From an uncultured Erythrobacter sp. (GTDB lineage Bacteria > Pseudomonadota > Alphaproteobacteria > Sphingomonadales > Sphingomonadaceae), in contig CANNCL010000001.1 of the NCBI GenBank assembly GCA_947503155.1, positions 434,001 through 498,000 on the forward strand: DNA of 64,000 nt, given 5' to 3'. The notes beneath the pieces are model-generated. The model had not been told where the DNA came from. It worked only from the letters and a program-made list of their open reading frames with translations, and ran no database searches. A program made the position numbers and the translations under genes. This document shows, in pieces, positions 1 to 8,848 of this stretch (the first letter of the stretch is position 1; each line of letters begins with the position of its first letter).

Positions 1-1
1 G

Positions 2-415
2 CTGTTCGTGGACCGTATTTTGCACACGCCAATGCGCTATCCAGCGAATTATGGTTTTGTCCCGCATACGCTCAGCCCAGACGGTGATCCGCTCGACGCG
101 CTGGTCATTTCTCGGTCACCTTTCATCCCGGGTTGCGTGGTAAGATCGCGCCCTATCGGTGTGCTCAATCTCGAAGATGAGCATGGCGGTGATGAAAAGC
201 TGATCTGCGTACCGGTCGATACGACGTTTCCGTATTATTCGGATGTCGGTGAAACCAAGGATCTGCCCTCAATCATCATGCAGCAGATTGAGCACTTCTT
301 CACGCATTACAAAGATCTCGAAGCGGAAAAATGGGTGCGGGTCGGCAAATGGGGCGACCGCGCTGAGGCACGGCAAATTGTGCTCGAAGCGATTGAGCGC
401 GCGCAGCAAGGGTAA
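2..415 (+). CDS. ppa: Inorganic pyrophosphatase, 3' part (5' end outside window)
   Basis: C-terminal 137 codons of a soluble family I pyrophosphatase, which hydrolyses pyrophosphate and so drives biosynthetic reactions in the cytoplasm. The frame is already open at base 2, so the GTG at 8 is internal and the true start lies upstream of the window. Family I enzymes are usually about 175 residues. The visible part contains the conserved YPANYGFVPHT segment and the metal-binding signature DGDPLDALV (about visible residues 27-35). It ends 27 bases before a convergent membrane-protein gene. Identity is clear; only the N-terminus is missing. Confidence 0.95.
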   Translation: MFVDRILHTPMRYPANYGFVPHTLSPDGDPLDALVISRSPFIPGCVVRSRPIGVLNLEDEHGGDEKLICVPVDTTFPYYSDVGETKDLPSIIMQQIEHFFTHYKDLEAEKWVRVGKWGDRAEARQIVLEAIERAQQG

Positions 416-442
416 GAAAGAGCCGGTGCCTGCGGCTGCTCC

Positions 443-814
443 TTAGAAAATAGCTTTGAAGATCATGGTCAGCGCAAGCGGCAGGCTGATCGCCAGCATC
501 CAAAGCCCAATCGCGTCACGGCGGAATGCCCCGGCATAGTCCGAATCGGCGGCTTGTTCGTCTGTGAGGTCGGCCCAGCGTTTTTCGAACCACCGACATA
601 GCGGGATCATCGCAGCCACCAACGCGACCAAGGCAACATAGGGGAAGATCGAGGAAAATCCCTCACTCATCGCCTTCACCGTCAGAAAAATCTGCAAGGC
701 GGTGTAAACGAGCAAAGCATAAGCGACATGGTCGCTCATCGATTTGCGCCAATCGCGCGCACGGCCCGATGTTTCCATGTCGGCCGCTTCGTGTGGCTGT
801 GATAGCTCGGTCAT
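443..814 (-). CDS. Small three-helix membrane protein of unknown function
   Basis: 123-residue protein I do not recognise. A polar N-terminus of about 28 residues is followed by three hydrophobic stretches near residues 30-48, 56-75 and 103-121, with a charged loop (about 78-100, rich in Asp/Glu and Arg) between the second and third. It is convergent with ppa and divergent from lptB, so it is probably transcribed alone. The start is an ATG at 814. No catalytic motif is visible. An integral inner-membrane location is inference from hydrophobicity only. Confidence 0.7.
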   Translation of the reverse strand: MTELSQPHEAADMETSGRARDWRKSMSDHVAYALLVYTALQIFLTVKAMSEGFSSIFPYVALVALVAAMIPLCRWFEKRWADLTDEQAADSDYAGAFRRDAIGLWMLAISLPLALTMIFKAIF

Positions 815-1067
815 TTATCCGCTCCCCAACGGTTCGTTTCTTGGGGGTGAGTATCTCAAAGACCGGCGTGTGTTGCAAGTGAAGTAACCAAAACGCAATA
901 TTGTTGCACAAACCGCAACTGGGCGGGAGCAAACGGCGGGAAACGCATCGTTTTTACGAGGACGCCTTTCCGCTCTGCGTCACCGAAATGTGTGCAAAGC
1001 AAAAATCTTGCCAAAATGGGTCATCCTGCCCTTTCATGTGTGAATGACAATGCTAAGGCTTGTCATC

Positions 1068-1856
1068 ATGAGCGATTCTCAAACTCTGGACACCGTGAGC
1101 GACGACACAATTGATGCCACTGCGCCGCTGCCTGATGGCGGTCTCGAAGTCATCTCGATCGCCAAGAGTTACGATAAACGCGCGGTCCTAACCGACATTT
1201 CGTTGACGGTGGCAAAGGGCGAAGTGCTTGGCCTGCTTGGCCCCAATGGCGCGGGTAAGACGACCTGTTTCTATTCGATCATGGGTCTGGTGAAGCCCGA
1301 TTCTGGCCGCATCCTGATGGATGGCGACGATGTCACCAACCTGCCAATGTATCGCCGCGCGATCCTTGGACTTGGCTATCTGCCGCAAGAAACCAGCATC
1401 TTTCGCGGGATGACCGTCGAGCAAAATATCAATTGTGTGCTGGAAATGGTCGAGCCCGATGCCGCAACACGCGCAGAGGAGCTGGAACGCTTGCTCGGCG
1501 AATTCGGTTTAGAAAGACTGCGCGACAGCCCTGCGATGGCGCTTTCAGGCGGTGAACGTCGGCGCTGCGAGATTGCCCGCGCGCTAGCAGCTAAACCGTC
1601 AATCATGTTGCTCGATGAACCTTTTGCCGGGATCGATCCACTTTCGATCAGCGATATTCGCGATCTTGTGAAAGATTTGAAACGCCGCGGCATCGGTGTG
1701 CTTATCACCGATCACAATGTGCGCGAGACGCTCGATATCGTTGATCGCGCTTGCATTATATATGGCGGGCAAGTTCTGTTTGCGGGCACGCCGCAAGCTC
1801 TGGTCGCGGACGAAAACGTCAAGCGACTCTATCTGGGTGAGGGCTTTACGCTCTAG
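1068..1856 (+). CDS. lptB: LPS export ABC transporter ATP-binding protein LptB
   Basis: Cytoplasmic ATPase of the LptB2FG complex that extracts lipopolysaccharide from the inner membrane and pushes it along the Lpt bridge. 262 residues from the ATG at 1068, which has an AAGG about 9 bases upstream; an in-frame ATG at 1044 has no such site. Walker A GPNGAGKTT is near residue 58-66, the Q-loop in YLPQETS near 108, the ABC signature LSGGERRR near 165, Walker B IMLLDEPFAG next, and the switch His in TDHNVRE. The 25-residue N-terminal extension is longer than in E. coli LptB. It is followed after 10 bases by rpoN, the usual lptB-rpoN order in proteobacteria. Confidence 0.95.
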   Translation: MSDSQTLDTVSDDTIDATAPLPDGGLEVISIAKSYDKRAVLTDISLTVAKGEVLGLLGPNGAGKTTCFYSIMGLVKPDSGRILMDGDDVTNLPMYRRAILGLGYLPQETSIFRGMTVEQNINCVLEMVEPDAATRAEELERLLGEFGLERLRDSPAMALSGGERRRCEIARALAAKPSIMLLDEPFAGIDPLSISDIRDLVKDLKRRGIGVLITDHNVRETLDIVDRACIIYGGQVLFAGTPQALVADENVKRLYLGEGFTL

Positions 1857-1866
1857 ATATTGATCC

Positions 1867-3375
1867 ATGGCGCTCGGACCAAGACTGGATCTCCGCCAAT
1901 CGCAGCAATTGGTGATGACGCCGCAATTGCAGCAGGCGATCAAGCTGCTGGCGGCATCAAATCTCGAAATCGAAAGCTTCATCGGCGATGCTTTAGAAGC
2001 CAACCCGCTTCTGGAAGCAGGCGCCGTATCGAGCGAAGATAATGGCCCCGCTGGCGAACCCGACGATGTCCCGCGAGAGGAATTTACGTCCGATCAGCTG
2101 ATGGCACAGGGGCAAGGCGAAAGCGAAGCACCGCTCGATATCGACAGCGGTGCACTCGACCGGGACCGGGACACGGGCGACGGTGCGCGAATGTCCGACG
2201 CCGAATGGGGCGCAGGCGGCACAGGCGGCGGAACAGGACAATCCGCAAGCGGAGACGACTTTCCCGGTATCGATGCCACGCGCGCCGCAGAGCTTTCATT
2301 GGGCGAGCATCTGGATAATCAAATCGGCACTATTGCCGTTAATCCCCGAGAAGCGTTCATCGCGCGGCATATTGCTGGGCTGCTCGATGATGCTGGCTAT
2401 CTGAGCAGTGATCTGCGCGATGTGGCCTATGACTTGGGCGTCACTCTTGATCAGACCGAAGACGCACTCGAAGTCGTTCAGATGTGCGATCCTACCGGCG
2501 TGGGCGCGCGCAGCCTGTCCGAATGTTTGATCATTCAGGCCCGCGAGGCAGACCGCTACGATCCATGTATGCGCGCGCTACTCGACAATCTTGAATTGGT
2601 AGCAAAGGGCGAAGTCGCAAAACTCAAGCGGCTCTGCAATGTCGATGATGAAGACTTTGCCGACATGCTGCGCGAATTGCGCGAATTTGACCCCAAACCT
2701 GGCCTTGCTTTTGCCCCCACCACATCAGACGCAGTGGTCCCCGATGTGTTGTTGAGCGCCAATGATGCAGGCAGTTGGGATATTGCCCTCAATGAAGAAA
2801 CTCTGCCGCGGCTGATCGTCAATCGCAGCTATTATGTGGAATTGAATGCCGGGTCGCCGGGCGAAGAGGCCCAAGGATGGCTCAAAGAAAAGCTCGCCGA
2901 TGCGCATTGGTTGATACGCGCGCTCGACCAGCGGCAAAAAACGATACTCAAGACCGCTGCGGAAATCGTGAAACAGCAAGATGGGTTCTTTCGCCGCGGT
3001 GTTTCAGAACTGCGCCCGCTAACCTTGCGCGAGGTCGCCGAACAAATCGACATGCATGAAAGCACTGTCAGCCGGGTGACCAGCAACAAATATCTGCACT
3101 GTGATCGCGGGTGCTTTGAACTGAAATACTTCTTCTCCAGCGGCGTCGCTTCCAGTGATGGAGAAGGCGCATCCTCAGAAGCCATCAAGGCGCGGATAAA
3201 GGCACTGACCGACGCAGAGGACCCGAAAAAAGTACTGTCAGACCAGAAACTCGCCGACCTCCTAGGTGAAGAAGGTTTCGACCTTGCGCGCCGCACAGTC
3301 GCCAAATACCGGGAGGCCGTGGGGATCGGTTCAAGCGCCCAAAGGCGCCGGCAAAAGAAGCTAGAGAACCTCTGA
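1867..3375 (+). CDS. rpoN: RNA polymerase sigma-54 factor RpoN
   Basis: Alternative sigma factor that recognises -24/-12 promoters and needs an AAA+ activator such as NtrC. 502 residues, normal size. Region I is the Gln/Leu-rich activator-interacting segment at residues 1-50 (LRQSQQLVMTPQLQQAI). An acidic, Gly/Asp-rich linker follows to about 135, then the core-binding domain, a helix-turn-helix around 380-410 and the C-terminal RpoN box ARRTVAKYRE at about 474-483, the part that contacts the -24 element. It is 10 bases downstream of lptB and probably co-transcribed with it. A perfect target promoter for this factor is present upstream of glnK at 41928-41943. Confidence 0.96.
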   Translation: MALGPRLDLRQSQQLVMTPQLQQAIKLLAASNLEIESFIGDALEANPLLEAGAVSSEDNGPAGEPDDVPREEFTSDQLMAQGQGESEAPLDIDSGALDRDRDTGDGARMSDAEWGAGGTGGGTGQSASGDDFPGIDATRAAELSLGEHLDNQIGTIAVNPREAFIARHIAGLLDDAGYLSSDLRDVAYDLGVTLDQTEDALEVVQMCDPTGVGARSLSECLIIQAREADRYDPCMRALLDNLELVAKGEVAKLKRLCNVDDEDFADMLRELREFDPKPGLAFAPTTSDAVVPDVLLSANDAGSWDIALNEETLPRLIVNRSYYVELNAGSPGEEAQGWLKEKLADAHWLIRALDQRQKTILKTAAEIVKQQDGFFRRGVSELRPLTLREVAEQIDMHESTVSRVTSNKYLHCDRGCFELKYFFSSGVASSDGEGASSEAIKARIKALTDAEDPKKVLSDQKLADLLGEEGFDLARRTVAKYREAVGIGSSAQRRRQKKLENL

Positions 3376-3420
3376 ATTGACCCCGCGCCTCTGCGGCAAA
3401 CCCGTAGGTAGTGTGCCTGC

Positions 3421-3455
3421 GACTCGTGGAGTCAGCTGGGTTTACGCATAATTAA
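3421..3455 (+). promoter_or_regulatory. ctrA control region: two GANTC sites and a CtrA-like box
   Basis: Two GANTC sequences, the methylation target of CcrM in alphaproteobacteria, lie at 3421-3425 (GACTC) and 3429-3433 (GAGTC). Eight bases on is TTTA-N7-TTAAC (3441-3456), one mismatch from the full CtrA box TTAA-N7-TTAA. The block ends 102 bases before the ctrA start codon. In Caulobacter, ctrA is controlled by GANTC methylation and by CtrA itself, so autoregulation here is plausible but inferred. Confidence 0.55.
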
Positions 3456-3474
3456 CCTTTTCCGTTCAGACCTT

Positions 3475-3520
3475 GTGTGGTTAATAGAGGGCAATATCTC
3501 TTACCGAGGTGTTACCACAC
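3475..3520 (+). repeat. Inverted repeat in the ctrA leader
   Basis: GTGTGGT at 3475-3481 is exactly complementary to ACCACAC at 3514-3520, with a 32-base loop. It lies between the CtrA-like box and the start codon at 3558, so it may fold in the 5' untranslated RNA or bind a dimeric regulator. Function unknown. Confidence 0.35.
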
Positions 3521-3557
3521 ATTATGTCTACCATTTGGGACGACTAGGGGACGATTA

Positions 3558-4253
3558 ATGCGAGTTTTGCTGATTGAGGATGAGCCGACTACGGCCAAAG
3601 CCATTGAGCTCATGCTCACCACCGAAGGCTTTAACGTCTATGGTACCGATCTGGGTGAAGAGGGCCTCGATCTGGGTAAGCTGTATGATTACGACATCAT
3701 ATTGCTCGACCTGAACCTGCCGGATATGCACGGCTATGATGTGCTGAAGAAATTGCGCGTCGCCAAAGTGCAAACGCCGGTCCTGATCCTTTCCGGCATT
3801 GCCGAAATGGACAGCAAGATCCGTTCATTCGGCTTTGGTGCCGACGACTACGTAACCAAACCATTCCATCGCGAAGAACTGGTTGCCCGCATTCATGCTG
3901 TTGTGCGCCGTTCGAAAGGCCACAGCCAATCGATTATCCGCACTGGCAAATTGGCGGTGAACCTCGATGCGAAAACTGTCGAAGTCGACAGCGCCCGCGT
4001 CCACCTCACCGGCAAAGAATACGCGATGCTTGAACTGCTTTCGCTGCGCAAAGGCACCACGCTGACCAAGGAAATGTTCCTCAACCACCTTTATGGCGGG
4101 ATGGACGAACCGGAATTGAAAATCATCGACGTGTTTATCTGCAAGCTGCGTAAAAAGCTCAGCCATGCATGCGCCGGTGAAAACTACATCGAGACTGTCT
4201 GGGGCCGCGGCTATGTGCTGCGCGATCCGCAGGAAGAAGTCGAAGCGGCCTAA
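3558..4253 (+). CDS. ctrA: Cell-cycle response regulator CtrA
   Basis: Master regulator of the alphaproteobacterial cell cycle, flagellar and division genes. 231 residues. The receiver domain covers residues 1-120 with acidic residues E8/D9, the phosphoryl acceptor D51 in [14 protein letters not shown], and Lys in DDYVTKPF near 104. The winged-helix DNA-binding domain runs about 125-225 and ends in the typical [15 protein letters not shown] at 3558 gives the canonical N-terminus [14 protein letters not shown]; an earlier in-frame start at 3477 would add 27 residues and lie inside the promoter region. A hairpin terminator follows. The phosphorelay partner DivK is at 22615 in this window. Confidence 0.96.
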   Translation: MRVLLIEDEPTTAKAIELMLTTEGFNVYGTDLGEEGLDLGKLYDYDIILLDLNLPDMHGYDVLKKLRVAKVQTPVLILSGIAEMDSKIRSFGFGADDYVTKPFHREELVARIHAVVRRSKGHSQSIIRTGKLAVNLDAKTVEVDSARVHLTGKEYAMLELLSLRKGTTLTKEMFLNHLYGGMDEPELKIIDVFICKLRKKLSHACAGENYIETVWGRGYVLRDPQEEVEAA

Positions 4254-4315
4254 TTTTCTCTCGCGCTTGCGGTTCAACACTGATCCGCGGTTGGCGCTGT
4301 ATTATGAATTTGGAG

Positions 4316-4347
4316 AACGCCCGGGCCAATCGCCTCGGGCGTTTTTC
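4316..4347 (+). terminator. Intrinsic terminator after ctrA
   Basis: AACGCCCGGG at 4316-4325 pairs with the arm CTCGGGCGTT ending at 4343, with a loop of about 8 bases, followed by TTTTTCG. It lies 63 bases after the ctrA stop and just before the end of the convergent channel gene. Confidence 0.75.
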
Positions 4348-4354
4348 GTTTCGG

Positions 4355-5635
4355 TCAGCCTTTGAACGCTTGCGCGAAATCCTGGCCCGTTGGCTCCTGA
4401 AACACTTTCAGATCAAACTCTGGTACAATCGCAAACATGTGATCGAAGATGTCGGCCTGAATACTCTCATACTCATTCCACGCAGTCGTATCGGTAAAGC
4501 AGTATATCTCAATCGGCAGACCCTGCGGCCCCGCTTCCAATTGCCGCACCAGCAATGTGAACCCCTCACCGATGCGCGGATGCCATTGCAGATAGGCGAT
4601 GATGTAGGCACGCAATGTCCCGATATTGGTGAGCCGCCTGGAATTAACCGGCGCATCTTCGCCGGTAAGCTCCCGCGCGTTCCATTCCGCAATTTCATCG
4701 CGTTTCGTGGCCAGATAGTTCTTGAGCATTTTGAATTTCTTGAGATCCACCACTTCTTCATCGGTTAAAAACCGAATGGTGTTCTGATCCAGCACAAGCG
4801 ATCTTTTGATCCGCCGTCCGCCCGCTTCACTCATCCCGCGCCAATTTTGAAACGCGTCAGAAACCAGCCTGTGCGTGGGGATAGACGTGATCGTTTTGTC
4901 GAAATTTTGCACTTTTACCGTGTGCAGCGAAATGTCGATTACATCGCCATCTGCGCTCATGCTGGGCATAGTGATCCAGTCCCCCACGCGCAGCATGTCG
5001 TTGGTAGTCAACTGAACGCTGGCGACGAGGCTAAGGATCGTGTCCTTGAACACCAACAACAACACCGCCGTCACTGCTCCCAAGCCAGACAGCAGCAAAA
5101 GCGGCGATTCGTCGATCAGGACCGAGATCAAGATGATTGCCGCGCCGCATAGCACCACGATCTTTACCACTTGGACGTAGCCCTTAATCGGGCGGTTCTT
5201 CGACGTCGGCAGCCGCTCATAGAGTTCGTTGGCGTAGGATAGCGCTCTAATGACAGCCATCGCGACGGAAAAAACGATTAAAGCCTGTGTCACATTCGCG
5301 ATCACCATACGGATATCCGCAGGCAAGTTTGGCACGCTCCATATCCCGCGCGAAATAATGAGCAAGGGTAGGACCGTTGCAAGCCAAGCCGCTGATTTAT
5401 CAATCGTTACAGAGCTCTGATCCAAATACGGAGCAGCCGCGCGCAAGATGACTTTCTTGAGGATGAAATTCACAACAAGCGCGGCGATCACCAAGCCCGA
5501 AAGCCCAAGTAGCGATTGTGCCCAAGCGGGTTGCGTTGCGAAAAGGTCAGAGAAATATTCCATCACTGGCAGCGATAGAGGCAAGCGGACCAAACCCTCA
5601 AGCCAGACTTCAAAATACTTTGTCTGGACAAGCAC
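4355..5635 (-). CDS. MscS-family mechanosensitive ion channel (YbdG-like)
   Basis: Inner-membrane channel protein of 426 residues that opens under membrane tension to release solutes on osmotic downshift. About five hydrophobic segments occupy the first 200 residues. The pore-lining segment (LSGLGAVTAVLLLVFKDTIL, near 175-195) is followed by the MscS beta domain with GDWITMPSMSADGDV and PTHRLVSDAFQNWRGM. The long insert between beta domain and C-terminus resembles E. coli YbdG rather than small MscS. Start uncertain: GTG at 5635 or ATG at 5563, neither with a strong ribosome site. It is divergent from trmB with only 25 bases between them. Confidence 0.85.
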   Translation of the reverse strand: MLVQTKYFEVWLEGLVRLPLSLPVMEYFSDLFATQPAWAQSLLGLSGLVIAALVVNFILKKVILRAAAPYLDQSSVTIDKSAAWLATVLPLLIISRGIWSVPNLPADIRMVIANVTQALIVFSVAMAVIRALSYANELYERLPTSKNRPIKGYVQVVKIVVLCGAAIILISVLIDESPLLLLSGLGAVTAVLLLVFKDTILSLVASVQLTTNDMLRVGDWITMPSMSADGDVIDISLHTVKVQNFDKTITSIPTHRLVSDAFQNWRGMSEAGGRRIKRSLVLDQNTIRFLTDEEVVDLKKFKMLKNYLATKRDEIAEWNARELTGEDAPVNSRRLTNIGTLRAYIIAYLQWHPRIGEGFTLLVRQLEAGPQGLPIEIYCFTDTTAWNEYESIQADIFDHMFAIVPEFDLKVFQEPTGQDFAQAFKG

Positions 5636-5660
5636 GCCCTCGCCTGATTAGCGCACTGCC

Positions 5661-6362
5661 ATGACCGCATATAAGGAAGGCGACCCCACCACCCTGGCCC
5701 GGCTTTACGGACGCAGCATCGGAAAACCGCTGCGTGCGCGCCAACAGTCACTGGTGGATGAATTGCTGCCAAAAATCGCTGTGCCCGAAGACGACCCAGT
5801 TACGGCTGAGGGACTGTTCGGAGAAAACTGCCCGCTGCATTTTGAAATCGGCTTTGGCGGCGGCGAACACCTTGCCTACCGCGCAGACCTCTTGCCCAAT
5901 CACGGATTTATCGGCGCGGAACCATTCCTGAACGGCGTCGCTCAGGCTTTGGGCCATGTCGAGGAACAGCGGCTTGCCAATGTCCGCCTGCATCACGGCG
6001 ATGCCCTTGGTGTGCTTCAACGAATCCCCGATGGCGCACTGACGATGGCCTATCTTCTCCATCCTGACCCCTGGCCGAAAGCGCGCCACGCAAAACGCCG
6101 GATGATGAATGACGGTCCGGTTCAGCTAATCGCTGATAAGCTCAAACCCGGCGGGGAATTCCGTTTTGGCACAGATCACGCGGTCTATCTCAGGCATGCG
6201 CTCATGGTGATGCAGCGCTTCACAGATGAATTTGAATGGGTCGCAGGCGGGCCATCCGACTGGCAAAACCGCCCGTCCGGCTGGAGCGAAACGCGCTATG
6301 AGCGCAAAGCGCGCACGGTGTTCGAGCACGAAGTTTGGTATTTCCGCTATCGGCGGCGGTGA
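5661..6362 (+). CDS. trmB: tRNA (guanine-N7-)-methyltransferase TrmB
   Basis: SAM-dependent enzyme that makes m7G at position 46 in the variable loop of tRNAs. 233 residues. The SAM-binding glycine loop FEIGFGGGEH is at residues 61-70, followed by the acidic strand GAEPF and the catalytic/tRNA-binding motif HPDPWPKARHAKRR at about 131-144. The C-terminal YERKARTVFEHEVWYF is also characteristic of the family. It is a single gene, divergent from the channel gene and convergent with maeB. Confidence 0.95.
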   Translation: MTAYKEGDPTTLARLYGRSIGKPLRARQQSLVDELLPKIAVPEDDPVTAEGLFGENCPLHFEIGFGGGEHLAYRADLLPNHGFIGAEPFLNGVAQALGHVEEQRLANVRLHHGDALGVLQRIPDGALTMAYLLHPDPWPKARHAKRRMMNDGPVQLIADKLKPGGEFRFGTDHAVYLRHALMVMQRFTDEFEWVAGGPSDWQNRPSGWSETRYERKARTVFEHEVWYFRYRRR

Positions 6363-6375
6363 TCGTATCGGTTGC

Positions 6376-6416
6376 TGCGCCATTGCAGGAGGCGTGAAGC
6401 TTTCTGCAATGGCCGC
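6376..6416. repeat. Hairpin between convergent trmB and maeB
   Basis: CCATTGCAG (6380-6388) and CTGCAATGG (6404-6412) are perfect inverted copies with a 15-base loop, and the stem can extend by TGCG/CGCA with one bulged base. There is no T-run on either side, so it may act as a 3' end stabiliser or a factor-dependent end for both genes. Function inferred from position only. Confidence 0.5.
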
Positions 6417-6442
6417 AACTTCAGGCGGGCTTTACCGAAAAA

Positions 6443-8707
6443 TTAGCCTACGATCCCCGCGCTGGTCAGAACCGCCAGTGTAAGCACGTCCGGCGCAGCA
6501 GCGGTCATCGGAACGATCTGAACCGGCTTCTCCATTCCGATCAACATCGGACCTACCGTGGTGTTTGCGCCCAATTCGCGCAGCAGTTTCGCCGACAGGT
6601 TTGCAGATTGCAGGCCTGGCATGATGAGTACATTAGCAGGCCCCGAAAGCCGGCTAAACGGATAGAGACCCATCACCTTTGGATTGAGCGCAGCATCGGG
6701 CGCCATTTCGCCTTCATACTCAAAGTCGCACCCATCACGGTCCAAGATCGACACAGCATCACGGATATTGCTGAGCCATTGGCCCGACGGATTACCAAAG
6801 GTCGAATAGGACAGGAACGCAACGCGCGGTTCATGACCCATACGGCGAGCAACTGCGGCGGTTTCTTTCGCAATATAGGCCAGCTCTTCTGAATCTGGCC
6901 GTTCGTTGATGGTCGTATCGGCAAGGAACGTGGTGTGGTTTTTGCCAATCATCATGTGAATACCAAACGGCAACGCGTCGGGCTTCTTATCAAGGACGAG
7001 ATTCACCTCACGCACTGTCTGCGCATAAGTACGGGTCAGTCCCGAAATCATCCCGTCGCCGTGCCCAAGCGCAACGAGCAATGCCGCAAACACATTGCGT
7101 TCTTGGTTCACCATCCGGCGCACGTCGCGCTCGGTATAACCGCGCCGCTGAAGCCGTTTGTAGAGATATTTCACCATCGCGGGGACATGCGAGCTATCGG
7201 CGGAGTTCTGAATGTCGAAACTGCCGGGATCAGAAACTGAAAGCTGGTGCAGCTTGTCCATCACGGCCTTTGTTCGGCCCACAAGGATCGGTTCGCCATA
7301 GCCAAAATCGCGGAATTGGATCGCCGCGCGCAGAACAACTTCTTCTTCTGCTTCGGCGAAAACCATCCGCTTGGGGTGATTTTTGGCTTCGTTATATACA
7401 CCCGTCAGGACCGATGTAGTCGGATTAAGCCGCGCCCTTAGGCCAACGCCGTAAGCCTCAAAATCATCGATGGGCTTCTTGGCTACGCCCGAATCCATAG
7501 CCGCCTTCGCAACGGCAGAGGATACGACCTCGATCAAACGCGGATCAAACGGCGCCGGGATGATATAGTCGGTCCCGAATTTCTGGTTCTTACCACCGTA
7601 AGCCGCCGCCACTTCTTCTGGCACACGCTCACGCGCAAGTTCAGCAATCGCCGTAGCCGCAGCGACCTTCATTTCCTCGTTGATCGTCGTTGCTTGCACA
7701 TCAAGCGCGCCGCGAAAAATGAACGGGAAGCCCAGGACATTGTTAACTTGGTTCGGGAAATCGCTGCGCCCGGTGGCGATGATCGCGTCTGGGCGAACGG
7801 CTTTGGCCGCATCAGGCATGATTTCTGGGGTCGGGTTGGCCATTGCAAAAATGATTGGCTTGTCCGCCATATCTGCAACCCATTCCGGCTTAAGCGCGCC
7901 AGCCGCCGAAAGACCTAGGAAGATATCCGCGCCTTTCAGCGCTTCTTCCAAGGTTGTCGCGTCGGTCTCAACCGCATGCGCACTTTTCCATTGATCGACA
8001 CGGTCGCGGCCCGGTGTAATCGGTCCGCTGCGGTCACACATGATCACATTCTCGTGACGCACGCCTATCGCTTTGATTAGAGAGGTACAGGCAATCGCAG
8101 CTGCGCCCGCGCCGTTCACGACGACCTTAACATCCGCGATATTACGGTTAGTCAGATAACAGGCGTTCAGCAAACCGGCGGCCGTAATAATTGCGGTGCC
8201 GTGCTGATCATCATGCATGATCGGAATGTTCATGCGTTCGCGCAAAGCTGCTTCGATAATGAAGCATTCCGGCGCCTTGATATCTTCCAGATTGATGCCG
8301 CCAAAGCTTGGCTCCATCAAAGCCACAGCCTCGATGAATGCCTGCGGATCTTCGGTCGCTAGCTCAATATCAATAGAATCCACATCGGCGAAACGTTTGA
8401 ACAGGACGGCCTTGCCCTCCATCACTGGCTTCGATGCCAATGCGCCCAAATTACCAAGACCCAAAATGGCTGTGCCGTTGGATATCACTGCAACAAGGTT
8501 CGCCTTGGCGGTGTAGCGCATGGCAAGTTCAGGATCTGCGGCGATCGCTTCGACCGGAACGGCAACACCGGGAGAATATGCAAGACTAAGGTCACGCTGC
8601 GTGGTCATCGGCTTTGTCGCGACGATCTCAATTTTACCGGGACGGCCCGATTCGTGATAATAAAGCGCTTCGCGGCTAGTGAAGCCGCCCTTGTTTTCAT
8701 CTGCCAT
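6443..8707 (-). CDS. maeB: NADP-dependent malic enzyme (malic enzyme-phosphotransacetylase fusion)
   Basis: Oxidative decarboxylation of malate to pyruvate with NADPH formation, linking the TCA cycle to pyruvate and reducing power. 754 residues, the long MaeB form. The N-terminal half (to about 430) holds the malic enzyme domain with SLAYSPGVAVP and HDDQHGTAIITAAGLLNA and a Rossmann motif VVNGAGAAAIA. The C-terminal half is a phosphate acetyl/butyryl-transferase-like domain, which in this family is regulatory (acetyl-CoA response) rather than catalytic. The ATG at 8707 has GGGGG upstream. Convergent with trmB and divergent from mutS. Confidence 0.95.
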   Translation of the reverse strand: MADENKGGFTSREALYYHESGRPGKIEIVATKPMTTQRDLSLAYSPGVAVPVEAIAADPELAMRYTAKANLVAVISNGTAILGLGNLGALASKPVMEGKAVLFKRFADVDSIDIELATEDPQAFIEAVALMEPSFGGINLEDIKAPECFIIEAALRERMNIPIMHDDQHGTAIITAAGLLNACYLTNRNIADVKVVVNGAGAAAIACTSLIKAIGVRHENVIMCDRSGPITPGRDRVDQWKSAHAVETDATTLEEALKGADIFLGLSAAGALKPEWVADMADKPIIFAMANPTPEIMPDAAKAVRPDAIIATGRSDFPNQVNNVLGFPFIFRGALDVQATTINEEMKVAAATAIAELARERVPEEVAAAYGGKNQKFGTDYIIPAPFDPRLIEVVSSAVAKAAMDSGVAKKPIDDFEAYGVGLRARLNPTTSVLTGVYNEAKNHPKRMVFAEAEEEVVLRAAIQFRDFGYGEPILVGRTKAVMDKLHQLSVSDPGSFDIQNSADSSHVPAMVKYLYKRLQRRGYTERDVRRMVNQERNVFAALLVALGHGDGMISGLTRTYAQTVREVNLVLDKKPDALPFGIHMMIGKNHTTFLADTTINERPDSEELAYIAKETAAVARRMGHEPRVAFLSYSTFGNPSGQWLSNIRDAVSILDRDGCDFEYEGEMAPDAALNPKVMGLYPFSRLSGPANVLIMPGLQSANLSAKLLRELGANTTVGPMLIGMEKPVQIVPMTAAAPDVLTLAVLTSAGIVG

Positions 8708-8848
8708 GATAAACCCCCAAAGTTCCCATCAATTGCACCAGATTGATGGCTTAGCCCGCTCCACACACAGATGATAGGGGCCAAAGTGCGTTGAAAAGAT
8801 GTGGATGCGCCCTTCCCGAATCATTCGGACCCTCGCTAGGCGGGTAAG

